This document shows, one piece after another, positions 34,041 through 43,601 of a stretch of 64,000 nt of DNA. Numbering within the stretch: position 1 is the first letter of the stretch; the number at the start of each line of letters is the position of its first letter. This DNA is from an uncultured Bacilli bacterium (GTDB taxonomy: Bacteria > Bacillota_I > Bacilli_A > RF39 > UBA660), in assembly GCA_944371905.1 (NCBI GenBank), contig CALVYA010000008.1:1-64000 (forward strand). The letters run 5' to 3'. A model generated the notes under the pieces. The model was given only the letters and a program-made list of their open reading frames with translations, was not told the origin of the DNA and did no database searches. The translations under genes and the position numbers were made by a program.

Positions 34041-34538
34041 TTATTCAAAAATACTAGTTATTTCATTATCAAAATCTAAAGCTACATTATAAACTAATAT
34101 GGCTTTCGCAGTAAAAGTATATTTGTTATTATATTGATCTAGTAAAATATAACGATCACTTCCATTAAAATTTTGAATAGTATACTTTTGAATCACGGCT
34201 GTACGTATTTGATCCCTATTATTATCTATAAAAATTTCAAAATCGGAGTAATTTTTAAAGTTTTCTTTCGTTTCTGAATTTAATAAATCATATGCTTCGC
34301 GAGGAGATGAAATCATTTTACTTTTAAAATCAACAAAATACCTTTGAATTAACATTTCTGTAGTAACATTAACGATTTGAAATTCATTATATTCATATTT
34401 ATCTTTTACTTCTTCTGGCACACTAAATTCATCATTACCATCCTCAATAAAAAAGCCTTTAATTAAAAATGCTACAACTCCACACACTATTACGATAATT
34501 ACGCAAATAGCAATTTGTTTCACTAAATTAGATCTCAT
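34041..34538 (-). CDS. VirB8/TcpC-like bitopic protein (NTF2-like)
   Basis: 165 aa from ATG 34538 (GGAGG 9 nt upstream; the longer frame to 34559 lacks a site). One N-terminal helix (QIAICVIIVIVCGVVAFLIKGFF) and a soluble alpha+beta domain (LIQRYFVDFKSKMISSPREAYDLLNSETKENF, YTFTAKAILVYNVALDF) of the kind seen in VirB8/TcpC scaffold proteins. It overlaps its upstream sister gene by 11 bp. Assignment rests on topology and neighbourhood rather than strong motifs. Confidence 0.6.
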   Translation of the reverse strand: MRSNLVKQIAICVIIVIVCGVVAFLIKGFFIEDGNDEFSVPEEVKDKYEYNEFQIVNVTTEMLIQRYFVDFKSKMISSPREAYDLLNSETKENFKNYSDFEIFIDNNRDQIRTAVIQKYTIQNFNGSDRYILLDQYNNKYTFTAKAILVYNVALDFDNEITSIFE

Positions 34539-35025
34539 CAAAATATACCTCCACTTCACTAGGTATTACAGAATAAGTATTATTATCAACATTTAGTTTC
34601 ACAATCAATCCATATTCTATTTTTTCGCTAGTAAATTCATCAAGTTCTTCTATTAGATCTCCCTTAACATAATAAGTATATTTTTCTTTTTTATCTTGAA
34701 GCATTTGCTGAGCAGTAAAAGAATAATTACCAGATAACTTTATATTATTAGCTAAAACATTATTAATTGTTATTCCATTATCTTCTTTGTACTTATCATC
34801 GATCACATTGTATAAAGATGTACTATCTTTAGCCACAATTAAACCAATATATTTATTGACACAACTTTCTACAGTAAAAAAGATATTAGCATTAGTAACA
34901 TACTCTACTTCTATTTTTTCTTCTTCTAGACTATTTTTGTATAAAGAAAAAGCAAATAATCCCCCAAAAATAAGAAGTGAAAATATTATTACTACTAGAA
35001 AAATTTTAAATGACGTTTTATCCAT
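34528..35025 (-). CDS. Second VirB8/TcpC-like bitopic protein
   Basis: 165 aa with the same plan as the next gene: membrane helix (FLVVIIFSLLIFGGLFAFSLY), then a ~125-aa exported domain (CVNKYIGLIVAKDSTSLYNVIDDKYKE, YSFTAQQMLQDKKEKYTYYVKGDLI) ending in beta strands. Tandem VirB8-like pairs could form a hetero-oligomeric scaffold. Family assignment is inference. Confidence 0.55.
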   Translation of the reverse strand: MDKTSFKIFLVVIIFSLLIFGGLFAFSLYKNSLEEEKIEVEYVTNANIFFTVESCVNKYIGLIVAKDSTSLYNVIDDKYKEDNGITINNVLANNIKLSGNYSFTAQQMLQDKKEKYTYYVKGDLIEELDEFTSEKIEYGLIVKLNVDNNTYSVIPSEVEVYFDEI

Positions 35026-35048
35026 AAAATCACCCTTCTTTTATTCTT

Positions 35049-37136
35049 TTACCAACTAGAAACATCATAATATTTCACAGGATTCCCAGCAATATAACTT
35101 AATGGATCGTATTTGTAGTCTCCTTCTAAAAATAATTCATATTCTTCTGCTCTTCTTAACTTTAATCCATATACTTCTTGATACACTCCATCAATAGTAG
35201 CATGTGTACATCTACTCATCTCATTCCATAATGCTTTGGAATCACCATTCGTACCATATGCTACTAACGTAGGAGCTGCCCATCCAGGTCCACAATTATA
35301 CATTAAACTCAAAATAGCATCATCTTGGTTTTTAGTAAGCGTAATATTATAATTTGCTTTTACAGTTGCTAATGTATTTCTAGAACCAGACATATATTGA
35401 TTAAACATTTTATCAACAATTTGCATAGGAATTCTACTACCAACAGTAACTGGAGTATCATAAATATCAGTATATAGTTGAGTTCCACTAGAATTAACAA
35501 TTACAATACCATAACCAACAGTTAATACGCCATCTCCTCCATCGTATACAACATAGTTATTTCCATCGACATATTCACCACTTACTCCACCTTCCATGGT
35601 TTTGATCCATTCAATAAAAGCATCAGAAGAAGGTCTTGGATTGTCTGGATCCACATATAACTCCGGATCAACTATAAACAAAGAAGAACTTCCTCCAATA
35701 CGAACTTCAAAGTGCAAATGCGCTCCAGTGGAATTACCACTATGTCCCATTTTAGCAATTACTTGTCCTTGTTCTACCGTATCACCAGCCATAACAGTAA
35801 TGGAATTTTGAGCTAAGTGAGCATATAATGTATACTCTCCACCACCATGATCAATGATCACATAGTTACCATACCCACCACCATCATAATTTCCTAAATA
35901 TCCATTATCAGGAAAATTAGTTTGACTTTTACTAGTAGGATAAACAACTGTACCACTACGCGATGCAATTATATTAATACGGTTTAATGCATTACTACCA
36001 CTAATATCAAGGCCTTCATGCAATTTTCCCCAGCGCATTTCATATCTACTGGTAATAACTGTCGGTGTTGGATCTCCACTAGCAAATAATTTACCATTTT
36101 CCATAGTAGTTACATCACTACCTATTGGCCACCAATACCCACTTCCAACACTATACATACCAAATAAATCATCACTATCAGCTACTTGTAATAAACTTTC
36201 ATAATATAAGTATATTTCTTGAATAATTTCATCGATCTTCTCATCGTTTTCTCCATTATTAGAATTAGGATTTACCATATATTCATTATAGAAATTAAAT
36301 ATAAAACCTTCATCAATCAAATTCCAATAATAAGTACTTCCACTGTTATCATCATCCATATTACCAATTTCAGTGGATAATGAATAACTCTCGCCTTCCA
36401 TTTCTTCTGATACACATTTGTAATTAGCTTCTACTGATATACCATCATTACTGGCTATTTCACGCATAGTATCTGATTTATAATTACACTGCTTGGTAGT
36501 CATAATTTGATATTGAGCTAATATTGAAACTTGACTTTTTAAATAGTCCATATTTTGAACCACAGTATCTTCTTCACTATCAATATCTTCTACGTCATTA
36601 TATCCTACTAAAGTTGCTAATATTAACACTCCATCAATATCTACTTTTCCACTATAAGTAGACATAACACTAGCTATCTCTTTACGTAAATCCTCATATA
36701 CATCTTCACCATTACCACGTCCACTAATAGTGTCTTTACTAAAAATCATCACAAAAAATAGTAAAATAATCAAAATTGGTGCAGCGATGATAGCAATATT
36801 TCTTAAAACTGTTTTATTAGCGATCACTTTCATAACATTAGCAACTCCTTCTCTAACAGAAGAAGAAGATGCTGCAGAATCTAATGCCTCTCTACCAGTT
36901 TCAGTCTCTAAGATTCTTTCAGTCGCTGCTTTAGGTACACCAAAACTTTGGGCACCAGTTTTTACACCTTCTTTTATAGCATTTCTTTTCATTCTATTTT
37001 TCACTGCTTGTCCTGATGCCATATTGTTTTTAAATTGATTCTGTCTAGGATCAAAAGAAGGTGATGAAGCAGCAGATCGATTCAATTTACCATGATTATT
37101 AACATTATGATTTGGATTATTTGAATTATCAGCCAT
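35049..37136 (-). CDS. VirB1-like bifunctional wall hydrolase (M23 peptidase + lysozyme domain)
   Basis: 695 aa. Long Asn/Gln-rich cytoplasmic N-terminus, membrane helix (about 112-132, IAIIAAPILIILLFFVMIF), helical linker, M23 endopeptidase (HEGLDISG, GNYVIIDHGGGEYTLYAHL, STGAHLHFEV) and a C-terminal GH24/phage-lysozyme-like domain (IKTMEGG, LTVGYGIVI, ALWNEMSRC). It should cut both peptide and glycan of peptidoglycan to open a path for the secretion channel, as in Gram-positive conjugation systems. Confidence 0.88.
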   Translation of the reverse strand: MADNSNNPNHNVNNHGKLNRSAASSPSFDPRQNQFKNNMASGQAVKNRMKRNAIKEGVKTGAQSFGVPKAATERILETETGREALDSAASSSSVREGVANVMKVIANKTVLRNIAIIAAPILIILLFFVMIFSKDTISGRGNGEDVYEDLRKEIASVMSTYSGKVDIDGVLILATLVGYNDVEDIDSEEDTVVQNMDYLKSQVSILAQYQIMTTKQCNYKSDTMREIASNDGISVEANYKCVSEEMEGESYSLSTEIGNMDDDNSGSTYYWNLIDEGFIFNFYNEYMVNPNSNNGENDEKIDEIIQEIYLYYESLLQVADSDDLFGMYSVGSGYWWPIGSDVTTMENGKLFASGDPTPTVITSRYEMRWGKLHEGLDISGSNALNRINIIASRSGTVVYPTSKSQTNFPDNGYLGNYDGGGYGNYVIIDHGGGEYTLYAHLAQNSITVMAGDTVEQGQVIAKMGHSGNSTGAHLHFEVRIGGSSSLFIVDPELYVDPDNPRPSSDAFIEWIKTMEGGVSGEYVDGNNYVVYDGGDGVLTVGYGIVIVNSSGTQLYTDIYDTPVTVGSRIPMQIVDKMFNQYMSGSRNTLATVKANYNITLTKNQDDAILSLMYNCGPGWAAPTLVAYGTNGDSKALWNEMSRCTHATIDGVYQEVYGLKLRRAEEYELFLEGDYKYDPLSYIAGNPVKYYDVSSW

Positions 37137-37168
37137 TTTATCACCACCTACTTAAATTTTATATTAAA

Positions 37169-38962
37169 TTATAGTCCTCCTCCACTACCAAATGATGCTA
37201 ATTCTTCTGGAGTTACAATAATATTTATTCTCATACGACGATGTCCGCAAACAAATAATGCTTCTCCTTGTGAATAACGTTTAATGCTTTCTTTTTCATT
37301 ATCATTTAAATCTACCAGTTTAGATAAATCTTCAGCTGCTTGTTTCTTTAATCCCATAATAATATAATAAGAAGCATTATCAAAAATTGCTTTACCTTGA
37401 GTAATAACACTAGGTGTTGCAAAATCACTTGGTTGTTGTGTAATAATGATAGAACCTGTGTTATATTTACGAGCACGTCTTTGAACTTGTGCTAAAAAGT
37501 CAGCTCCTAGTGAATTATTGTCACCTAGTAATACATGAGCCTCATCAACCATTAATATGGTATCTAAATCACGATTTAAACAAAGTCCCCAAGCATATTT
37601 TAAAATATTAAAGAACAAAGCATTTCTTATATTAGCTTCCGCATTCATTAATTCTTTAATATTAAAGGTAATAAAATCACTATCATGAGTTATAGTTGTA
37701 TGTCCATCAAAATAATATTTTAAATCATTAGTTAATGGCCTAATTTTTAACTCAAGACGTTCCATAATATCTTTTTCATGTGTATGATCAGCCATTGCCA
37801 TAAGACGTCCCTTAATAGTTGCATATACATCACTAAAGGTTGGATAATCTTTAGCGGTAAAGTTATAGAAATCTTTATCGAAATCGATTCCAAAACGACG
37901 ATAGGTATCTTGGACTACTTCACTAAATAACGTTAAAACATCCTCTTCGATCGAAGGATCATAATATTTCATAAATGCTTTTAAAAATTGTAGCGTTCTA
38001 GTTAATACCGTATAACCTAATCCTTGTTTAATCTCATCTTCATCAGCATCAATTACTATTTGTAGAGGGTTAATCATACCATATTCTCCACCTTTACCAA
38101 GGTCAATAGTATCTCCACCAAACGCTTTTGTCATATCCTCTAATTCATTTTCAGGATCGATAGCCACAATTTGACAACCATTACGAATATGACCACGAAG
38201 TAATAATTTAGCTGCTGTTGATTTACCTGAACCAGAAGTTCCTAATAAAATCAAATTAGCATTATTCCTATTATTTTCCTTTTTTATTTTATACAAGAAT
38301 TGATTAAATAGAATAACACCACCTGAGAAATCTACTCCTAATAAAGTAGATAGTCCAGGATCTTTAATACTATCAAAAATAAATGGATACATAGCAGCCA
38401 TAGTAATAGAAGGAATTGGAGTTCCAATACGATCTTCTATATCTTGTTTTGGGAAAATTGGTATTATAGATTTCAATACCTTTTCTTGCTCAAAACGTAA
38501 AGCTACTGCTTTTAATTCCATAGCATCTAAATAATTTTTAACATTTGTTTTCTTTAACTCTAAATCTTCTTTAGTATCCGCTGTAATCATAATATGCATT
38601 TGGAAATCAAAAATTCTTGCTTGACTTCCTGCTAACATTGTTACGAAATATTCAAGTGATTCATAATCCAATCGAATTCTCTCTTGAATTGTACGATCTT
38701 TTTCTTCTTGATATCTAGTTTTTAATTCAGCAATTTGCTTATTTAACATTTTAGAAATTGTTGAAAATGGAACTGGGATATGTTTGATAACCACTTTAAT
38801 ACCAGGCATAGTAGTAAGTGTAGATAAATAACCAGGTGCTATAAACTTAGGATAAGATATTACTGTTAAAATTGTTGCATATTTATCACTTACAAAGAAA
38901 TCACTATATCCAAAACTAAGTCCTTTAGGAGCTATTTGTGATTTAAAATTCATTGTACTCAT
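37169..38962 (-). CDS. virB4: VirB4-type ATPase, C-terminal part
   Basis: 597 aa with Walker A LLGTSGSGKSTAAKLLL (near 245), IDPENELEDM, Walker B ILMVDEAHVLL, and QQPSDFATPSV. VirB4 powers assembly and transport in T4SS. Normal VirB4 proteins of Gram-positive systems carry their N-terminal domain in the same chain; here that part is encoded by the preceding overlapping gene, joined by an ATGA overlap. Cytoplasmic, membrane-associated through VirB3. Confidence 0.92.
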   Translation of the reverse strand: MSTMNFKSQIAPKGLSFGYSDFFVSDKYATILTVISYPKFIAPGYLSTLTTMPGIKVVIKHIPVPFSTISKMLNKQIAELKTRYQEEKDRTIQERIRLDYESLEYFVTMLAGSQARIFDFQMHIMITADTKEDLELKKTNVKNYLDAMELKAVALRFEQEKVLKSIIPIFPKQDIEDRIGTPIPSITMAAMYPFIFDSIKDPGLSTLLGVDFSGGVILFNQFLYKIKKENNRNNANLILLGTSGSGKSTAAKLLLRGHIRNGCQIVAIDPENELEDMTKAFGGDTIDLGKGGEYGMINPLQIVIDADEDEIKQGLGYTVLTRTLQFLKAFMKYYDPSIEEDVLTLFSEVVQDTYRRFGIDFDKDFYNFTAKDYPTFSDVYATIKGRLMAMADHTHEKDIMERLELKIRPLTNDLKYYFDGHTTITHDSDFITFNIKELMNAEANIRNALFFNILKYAWGLCLNRDLDTILMVDEAHVLLGDNNSLGADFLAQVQRRARKYNTGSIIITQQPSDFATPSVITQGKAIFDNASYYIIMGLKKQAAEDLSKLVDLNDNEKESIKRYSQGEALFVCGHRRMRINIIVTPEELASFGSGGGL

Positions 38963-39510
38963 AGTGCCACCACCGTTCCAAATTCAGTTGTTTGACCACC
39001 ATTTAAGAAATTATCTAATATAATTCTCAAATCTTCATTACTAGTTTGACTAGATAATAATCCGCAAGCAGATAAAGAATTAATCATCATTCTTATTCTT
39101 TTTTGGATTAAATCTAAATTACTTTCTTTAAATAATATGTAATACTCTGTATCAACAACATTGTTATTCATAAAACCATTACCTTTTTGAATATCCTCGC
39201 TAATCAATTTTCTAATAGCAGGGGAACTATTTTGATTATACAAAAGTTGTAGTTGTGACATATAAACAGATATATCAACAGGTCTATCGGCAACAATTAG
39301 CCAGAATTCAAAATCTATTTGATTATAGAAATTTTTTAAATTCATCAAAACATTAGCCTGTGATTCTTCATCTAAAATAAAAATGTTTCTCGGTGCTATT
39401 TTTACACCTGTTACTTTTAATTGATTATCTAGGATTATCATACCATTAGCAATAGATTGCACTGGTACCCAATCTTCAGTATATTTACTGCTTATCGGTT
39501 TCTTCGCCAT
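38959..39510 (-). CDS. VirB4 N-terminal-domain protein (split gene)
   Basis: 183 aa from ATG 39510 (AGGTTGGTG upstream; the longer frame to 39555 has no site). TEDWVPVQSIANGMIILDNQLKVTGVKIAPRNIFILDEES and FYNQIDFEFWLIVADRPVDI resemble the N-terminal region of VirB4/TraE-like ATPases. Its stop overlaps the virB4 start by 4 bp, so the halves are made together and probably assemble. It also overlaps the prgI-like gene by 26 bp. Confidence 0.7.
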   Translation of the reverse strand: MAKKPISSKYTEDWVPVQSIANGMIILDNQLKVTGVKIAPRNIFILDEESQANVLMNLKNFYNQIDFEFWLIVADRPVDISVYMSQLQLLYNQNSSPAIRKLISEDIQKGNGFMNNNVVDTEYYILFKESNLDLIQKRIRMMINSLSACGLLSSQTSNEDLRIILDNFLNGGQTTEFGTVVAL

Positions 39511-39823
39511 AGTTATTACACCAACCTTTCCAATAATATCTTTGTCTATTAACAAAGAAATACTTATAAATATTTGTTAAAAATACTAATACATTATGCT
39601 GATAAGGAATTGGAATTACTAGAAATCCAGTAAGTGCTACTGGAGCAAGTACACCAATAGCTACTAACCAGTTACTCATCATACCTTGAAATGCTATGAT
39701 TAATATCAAAGTAATCAAAGCACCAGTTCCAAATATTGCTAAGTCAATTCCTCTAAAAAAACCAAGAATTAACTTTCCACGATTCGCATTAGCAGGAATC
39801 AAATAATTATTATTATTTTCCAC
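39485..39823 (-). CDS. PrgI/VirB3-like membrane protein
   Basis: 112 aa: polar N-terminus, two close membrane helices (about 29-47 and 53-72), then IPYQHNVLVFLTNIYKYFF. This is the PrgI-family layout that replaces VirB3 in Gram-positive T4SS and recruits VirB4, whose gene follows directly. Confidence 0.82.
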   Translation of the reverse strand: MENNNNYLIPANANRGKLILGFFRGIDLAIFGTGALITLILIIAFQGMMSNWLVAIGVLAPVALTGFLVIPIPYQHNVLVFLTNIYKYFFVNRQRYYWKGWCNNYGEETDKQ

Positions 39824-39849
39824 TATATATCACTCTCCTTTTATTCTAT

Positions 39850-41505
39850 CTACCTTTCCACATTCATTTTACCTTTCTGAGGATCAAATCTTCCTTTTGC
39901 TTTATACTGAGCTTTAGTTTTTGTACCTCGTCTATAATCAACTTTAGCCTCTTTTTTATCTTTCTTAAGGTCTTCAGCAAAGGTTCTATTAATCTTATAT
40001 GCATCTCCTGCCTTATTAGCCTTTTCGTAATTCTTAGTTGCTATTGTAGAAGCAGTAGAAGTCTCGGCAACAATTTTTTGGGCTTTTTCCATAGCTGTAC
40101 CATTTTCATCCGATACAAGTAAATTTCCTTGTAAATCTCTAAATTCACCTGTTTGAACACCATATTGCCAATTACGTTCAGCTTCAGCGGCAAGACCTTG
40201 CATATCGATCATATTTTGTTTAGCTGCTGATAATGTATCATCCGTTAAATTTAATTTGCTTGCTTCTCTTGCTAATTGAGATTTAGTAGCTTGCATTTGA
40301 AGTGATGCTAATATACCACTCTTAGCATGTGGATCCGCAGTTCTAGCTTGTAATGCAGCGTCTCCACCAGCTCTCCAAGATTGATCGCGTTTTCCACTGA
40401 TAGCAGCATCATATGCAGCACCGGCTCCATGTACTGCTCCGGTAATAGCTCCACTCAAGCTTCTACCCGAAATAGCTCCTGAAACGAATCCCATTCCAGC
40501 ACCAGTAATTCTAGCTATAGTAGCATCCGGATTTTTATCATGTTTAATTCCTAGTGCGTCTTTTACAAAATTAGGCGCATCCTTAGCAAACATCAATAAA
40601 GCGATAACTATAAATACCATCAAATAAGAACTTCTCATTGTATCTGTTGGCCAACTACTTGCATCTACAAGTGTACCATCCGCCAATGCAGACATTAACA
40701 TTAATACAACATATACAATTCCTAATCTTACAAAAATATCTAAAAATGTAGAAATCAATTGCTTTACCCAAGAAGCAAAAGCTCCATCTTTAGCTGCTTT
40801 GGGATCAATATAACTCATGATAGGTACAGGAGCAATCATCTCTAAAATAAACATTTTAAACATTCGAATTCCTATTTTTATCGTGATTGACAATAAAATA
40901 ACCGCCATAATAATTCCAACAACTATTGCCCAAATATAATTAAAATCATAGGCAAATTGACCATTTACCCTATCCCCATAAGTATTCATCATATCATCGA
41001 TGGAAGTAATAGGATCTGGCTTGTCGGCTTCACTACAACTACTACAAGGAGAATAAAAAGCTCCTAGTACAGCTGCTGTCATTGCTTCTGCATTATCCTC
41101 TACCGTATCCGAATTGTCCGTATCTTGTCCTAAAATAATACGTGGTAAGACTGGTAAGAATTCTCTTTGTGCTTCTCTTAACAAAGGGAAAAATTGAGGT
41201 AACAAAATCAAAAGTGCTAACATAACAATAGTATGACTTACTAATTTACCTACTCCTTTTTCTTTATCTACTAAACTATCGGGATCTACCATATATTTAA
41301 GGAATGATATCGTAAGTTTAAAAAGCATGAAAATTCCAAGAAAAACATAAATACGAGTATATATATCATTTAATAATCCAGTATTAATTTCTAATGCTGC
41401 TATATCAAAGATTCCATACATAATCCATTCAATTAAAGAATAGATACAGTAATTGATACCGGCAAATAAACCTCTTATTTGAGTTTGAATCCATGAAACT
41501 ATCAT
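39850..41505 (-). CDS. VirB6/TrbL-like polytopic channel protein
   Basis: 551 aa with an amphipathic N-terminus, about six to seven membrane helices (45-65, 85-105, 190-215, 222-240, 265-290, 300-315), then a Gly/Ala-rich segment (GAGMGFVSGAISGRSLSGAITGAVHGAGAAYDAAISG) and a long basic soluble tail (KKDKKEAKVDYRRGTKTKAQYKAKGRF). The fold and position match VirB6/TrbL, the inner-membrane core of the T4SS. Confidence 0.85.
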   Translation of the reverse strand: MIVSWIQTQIRGLFAGINYCIYSLIEWIMYGIFDIAALEINTGLLNDIYTRIYVFLGIFMLFKLTISFLKYMVDPDSLVDKEKGVGKLVSHTIVMLALLILLPQFFPLLREAQREFLPVLPRIILGQDTDNSDTVEDNAEAMTAAVLGAFYSPCSSCSEADKPDPITSIDDMMNTYGDRVNGQFAYDFNYIWAIVVGIIMAVILLSITIKIGIRMFKMFILEMIAPVPIMSYIDPKAAKDGAFASWVKQLISTFLDIFVRLGIVYVVLMLMSALADGTLVDASSWPTDTMRSSYLMVFIVIALLMFAKDAPNFVKDALGIKHDKNPDATIARITGAGMGFVSGAISGRSLSGAITGAVHGAGAAYDAAISGKRDQSWRAGGDAALQARTADPHAKSGILASLQMQATKSQLAREASKLNLTDDTLSAAKQNMIDMQGLAAEAERNWQYGVQTGEFRDLQGNLLVSDENGTAMEKAQKIVAETSTASTIATKNYEKANKAGDAYKINRTFAEDLKKDKKEAKVDYRRGTKTKAQYKAKGRFDPQKGKMNVER

Positions 41506-41521
41506 AAATCAATTCTCCTTT

Positions 41522-41899
41522 CTATTCTTCAACTCCGCACATTGGATCATCAACTAAATTAATATTATCCTTTATACCAGGTAGATTTAATAGTAGTTCT
41601 ACCAATAATGGTATAAAAAATACGGCTAATGCTGCTAAGCATCTTTTCATAAATTTAGAAGTTGCTTTCTTTAAATTATCTTTATCTTCACTAATTACAG
41701 CACTACCAAAATCAACGACACCTAAAATAATTAACAAAATAGGTACTAAGATTCTTATCCAACCAACAATCTTTTTTAACAAATCTGCAGCACCTCTAGT
41801 TAAAATTCCATTGCAATTAGCTGCAAATACTTGATCTATAGTCAAAAAACAAAGGCAAATTAATAGTATTGTCAGTAATAATCGCTTGTGCTTATTCAT
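41522..41899 (-). CDS. VirB2/TrbC-like small membrane protein
   Basis: 125 aa from ATG 41899 (GAGGTG 8-9 nt away; ATG 41905 is too close). Signal peptide ending DQVFAA, then two helices (WIRILVPILLIILGVVDFGSAVI, RCLAALAVFFIPLLVELLL) separated by a basic cytoplasmic loop. This is the VirB2 pilin topology. A Cys soon after the signal sequence and one near the C-terminus could form a disulfide. Paralogue of 43178-43513. First gene of the T4SS transcript. Confidence 0.75.
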   Translation of the reverse strand: MNKHKRLLLTILLICLCFLTIDQVFAANCNGILTRGAADLLKKIVGWIRILVPILLIILGVVDFGSAVISEDKDNLKKATSKFMKRCLAALAVFFIPLLVELLLNLPGIKDNINLVDDPMCGVEE

Positions 41900-41931
41900 A
41901 ACCATTCACCTCGAGACAATTAATCAAAGAT

Positions 41932-41940
41932 ATTATATCA
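41932..41940 (-). promoter_or_regulatory. Extended -10 promoter of the T4SS operon
   Basis: Minus strand TGATATAAT, about 25 bp upstream of the Shine-Dalgarno. No good -35 is visible, as in several other promoters here. Confidence 0.5.
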
Positions 41941-41944
41941 CAAA

Positions 41945-41980
41945 AAAAATAATAACAAAACATTTTGTTATTATTTTTAT
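41945..41980. terminator. Terminator after the DUF6273-like gene
   Basis: AATAATAACAAAAcatTTTTGTTATTATT hairpin with A/T flanks. It separates the 41984-43090 gene from the T4SS operon. Confidence 0.8.
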
Positions 41981-41983
41981 TAT

Positions 41984-43090
41984 TTATTTTATAATATATG
42001 GATCATCCACTGTACCACTACCAGATACATAAGAAACGTACTTATTTAAATGTACCATCAAACGTCCACTTCTGTTATAATTAGCAAAATTAGTTTCTAT
42101 TTTACCATCTACATAATAAACATTTTCAGTGCTATTCCCTACTCCTGTTGCTAACCACCAACTACTATCTGCAGAAGTACTTAAATAATTATAATTAGAA
42201 CAAGAGTCATTTAAAGCTTTACTACAATTTTCATCTAAACTAGCATTCATATAATCATATACTGGTAACAAACTAAAATATTCATTTTCTAATACTTTAG
42301 AACATTCCGTACTGCCATCACGTGATGTGTCTTCTTCATTCCGATTAGCCACACAAGCTGTAAATGGAGTAATTAATCCTTTAATATTTACAAACATATC
42401 TTCTGGTTCAATCACATCAGATATAATAAATTCTCTAATACGACTAACTTCATAATCATTAATTCCATTATAGTGATTAGTGTTGATATTGTATCTATCA
42501 TCCCAAGTAGCTCTTAATAATGCGGTATCACCTAAAGCAACAATTTCACCATTATCCAATATTTTAATTACTTGCCAAAGATAATCTCCTACTTGAATAT
42601 AATTATTTACATTATCTCCTCTATAAACATATACAGTTTCATTTTCGTCACTACCTGGAACAACTTGTTCCATTTCATAAAGTCCAGAACCACTGGTTAC
42701 TATATTGTCTTTTAAATATTCACTAAACAATTCTGTTTTATATTCACTCCCACAATCTAAATAAGAATAATAAGCATAATCGTTTGGTGTTTTAGTAACT
42801 ATTAATTTACCACTACAACTAGTTCCTTCTTCTGTATAAGTAGATAATTCATTCATGTATCCTTCAGATACTAATGTACTGACATTTAGTTCTATTTGCC
42901 CTTTTTTTGGTAATTTATCTTCATTATCTTCATAATAGGATTTTCCACTTGTTACAATTCGATTCTCAATCTCTTCAAAACTTAAATTTTTACTTCCCCC
43001 ACCAATAAAAAGTAATAACACAATGATGATGACTACAATAACTCCCACCACAGAAGCCATAATAATAATCATTTTTTTATTTAATTTCAT
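41984..43090 (-). CDS. Membrane-anchored exported protein with lectin-like C-terminal domain
   Basis: 368 aa from ATG 43090 (GGTGGAG upstream). N-terminal anchor (IIIMASVVGVIVVIIIVLLLFIGG) followed by pseudopilin-like FEEIENRIVTSGKSYYEDNEDKLPKKGQIELNVSTLVSEGYMNEL. The C-terminal domain is related to the DUF6273-like surface proteins (WQVIKILDNGEIVALG, SSWWLATGVGN, GTVDDPYIIK). It has paired cysteines. Its own promoter and terminator sit between the two pilin-like genes, so it may be a pilus-associated or tip protein. Confidence 0.6.
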   Translation of the reverse strand: MKLNKKMIIIMASVVGVIVVIIIVLLLFIGGGSKNLSFEEIENRIVTSGKSYYEDNEDKLPKKGQIELNVSTLVSEGYMNELSTYTEEGTSCSGKLIVTKTPNDYAYYSYLDCGSEYKTELFSEYLKDNIVTSGSGLYEMEQVVPGSDENETVYVYRGDNVNNYIQVGDYLWQVIKILDNGEIVALGDTALLRATWDDRYNINTNHYNGINDYEVSRIREFIISDVIEPEDMFVNIKGLITPFTACVANRNEEDTSRDGSTECSKVLENEYFSLLPVYDYMNASLDENCSKALNDSCSNYNYLSTSADSSWWLATGVGNSTENVYYVDGKIETNFANYNRSGRLMVHLNKYVSYVSGSGTVDDPYIIK

Positions 43091-43121
43091 AAACTCTCCA
43101 CCTTTATCCACTTTCAAGAAA

Positions 43122-43130
43122 ATTATATCA
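43122..43130 (-). promoter_or_regulatory. Extended -10 promoter
   Basis: Minus strand TGATATAAT, identical to the element before the T4SS operon and about 25 bp upstream of the Shine-Dalgarno. Confidence 0.5.
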
Positions 43131-43140
43131 AATAGCATAA

Positions 43141-43171
43141 AAAAAAACAAATATATTTTCTATATTTGTTA
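43141..43171 (-). terminator. Terminator after the first VirB2-like gene
   Basis: Minus strand ACAAATATAgaaaaTATATTTGT followed by T9. Confidence 0.8.
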
Positions 43172-43177
43172 TATTTT

Positions 43178-43513
43178 TTATGCTCCAGAACCAGCCTTGT
43201 CGCTACTAGACCAACAAGTCCAGAAATTATCAGCATTACTAGAACTTGAGTCCCCGCTATTAGCAACCATACCAATTAATAAGTTAACTAATAATGGCAC
43301 GAAGAATACGGCAACTGCTGCTATAGCTCTTTTTACTAATTTACTAGTAGCTCCTTTAATTTCTTTATCATCACTTGACATAACTGCTTTACCTAAATCA
43401 ACTGTTCCCATAATGATTAATAAAATAGGAATAGCAAATTGAATGATTGTTAAAATTCCTTTTAAAAATTTTATTACAGGAGCCAAATCAGTACAGGTAT
43501 CCATGAATAACAT
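43178..43513 (-). CDS. VirB2-like small membrane protein, monocistronic
   Basis: 111 aa. Two hydrophobic helices (GILTIIQFAIPILLIIMGTVDLGKAVM and RAIAAVAVFFVPLLVNLLIGMV) around a charged loop (SSDDKEIKGATSKLVKR), closely matching its paralogue at 41522. There is no N-terminal signal peptide here. Cys near each end (MDTCTD, WTCWSS) could pair outside the membrane. It has its own consensus promoter, strong AAAGGAGG site and terminator, as expected for a highly expressed pilin subunit. Confidence 0.75.
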   Translation of the reverse strand: MLFMDTCTDLAPVIKFLKGILTIIQFAIPILLIIMGTVDLGKAVMSSDDKEIKGATSKLVKRAIAAVAVFFVPLLVNLLIGMVANSGDSSSSNADNFWTCWSSSDKAGSGA

Positions 43514-43541
43514 AATAAATTCCTCCTTTTTCCTTAACTAA

Positions 43542-43570
43542 ATAATACTTTATTCTACAAATATTGTCAA
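43542..43570 (-). promoter_or_regulatory. Strong promoter of the VirB2-like gene
   Basis: Minus strand TTGACA (43565-43570), 17-bp spacer, TATTAT (43542-43547). Confidence 0.75.
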
Positions 43571-43601
43571 TATTATTCAATTTAATTAACATTTATTTAC
43601 A

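Noticed and set aside
37169-38962. Plus-strand open frames opposite the minus-strand genes in the 31-53 kb region
   Set aside because: They lack ribosome sites, encode low-complexity hydrophobic strings and lie fully inside well-supported genes on the other strand.
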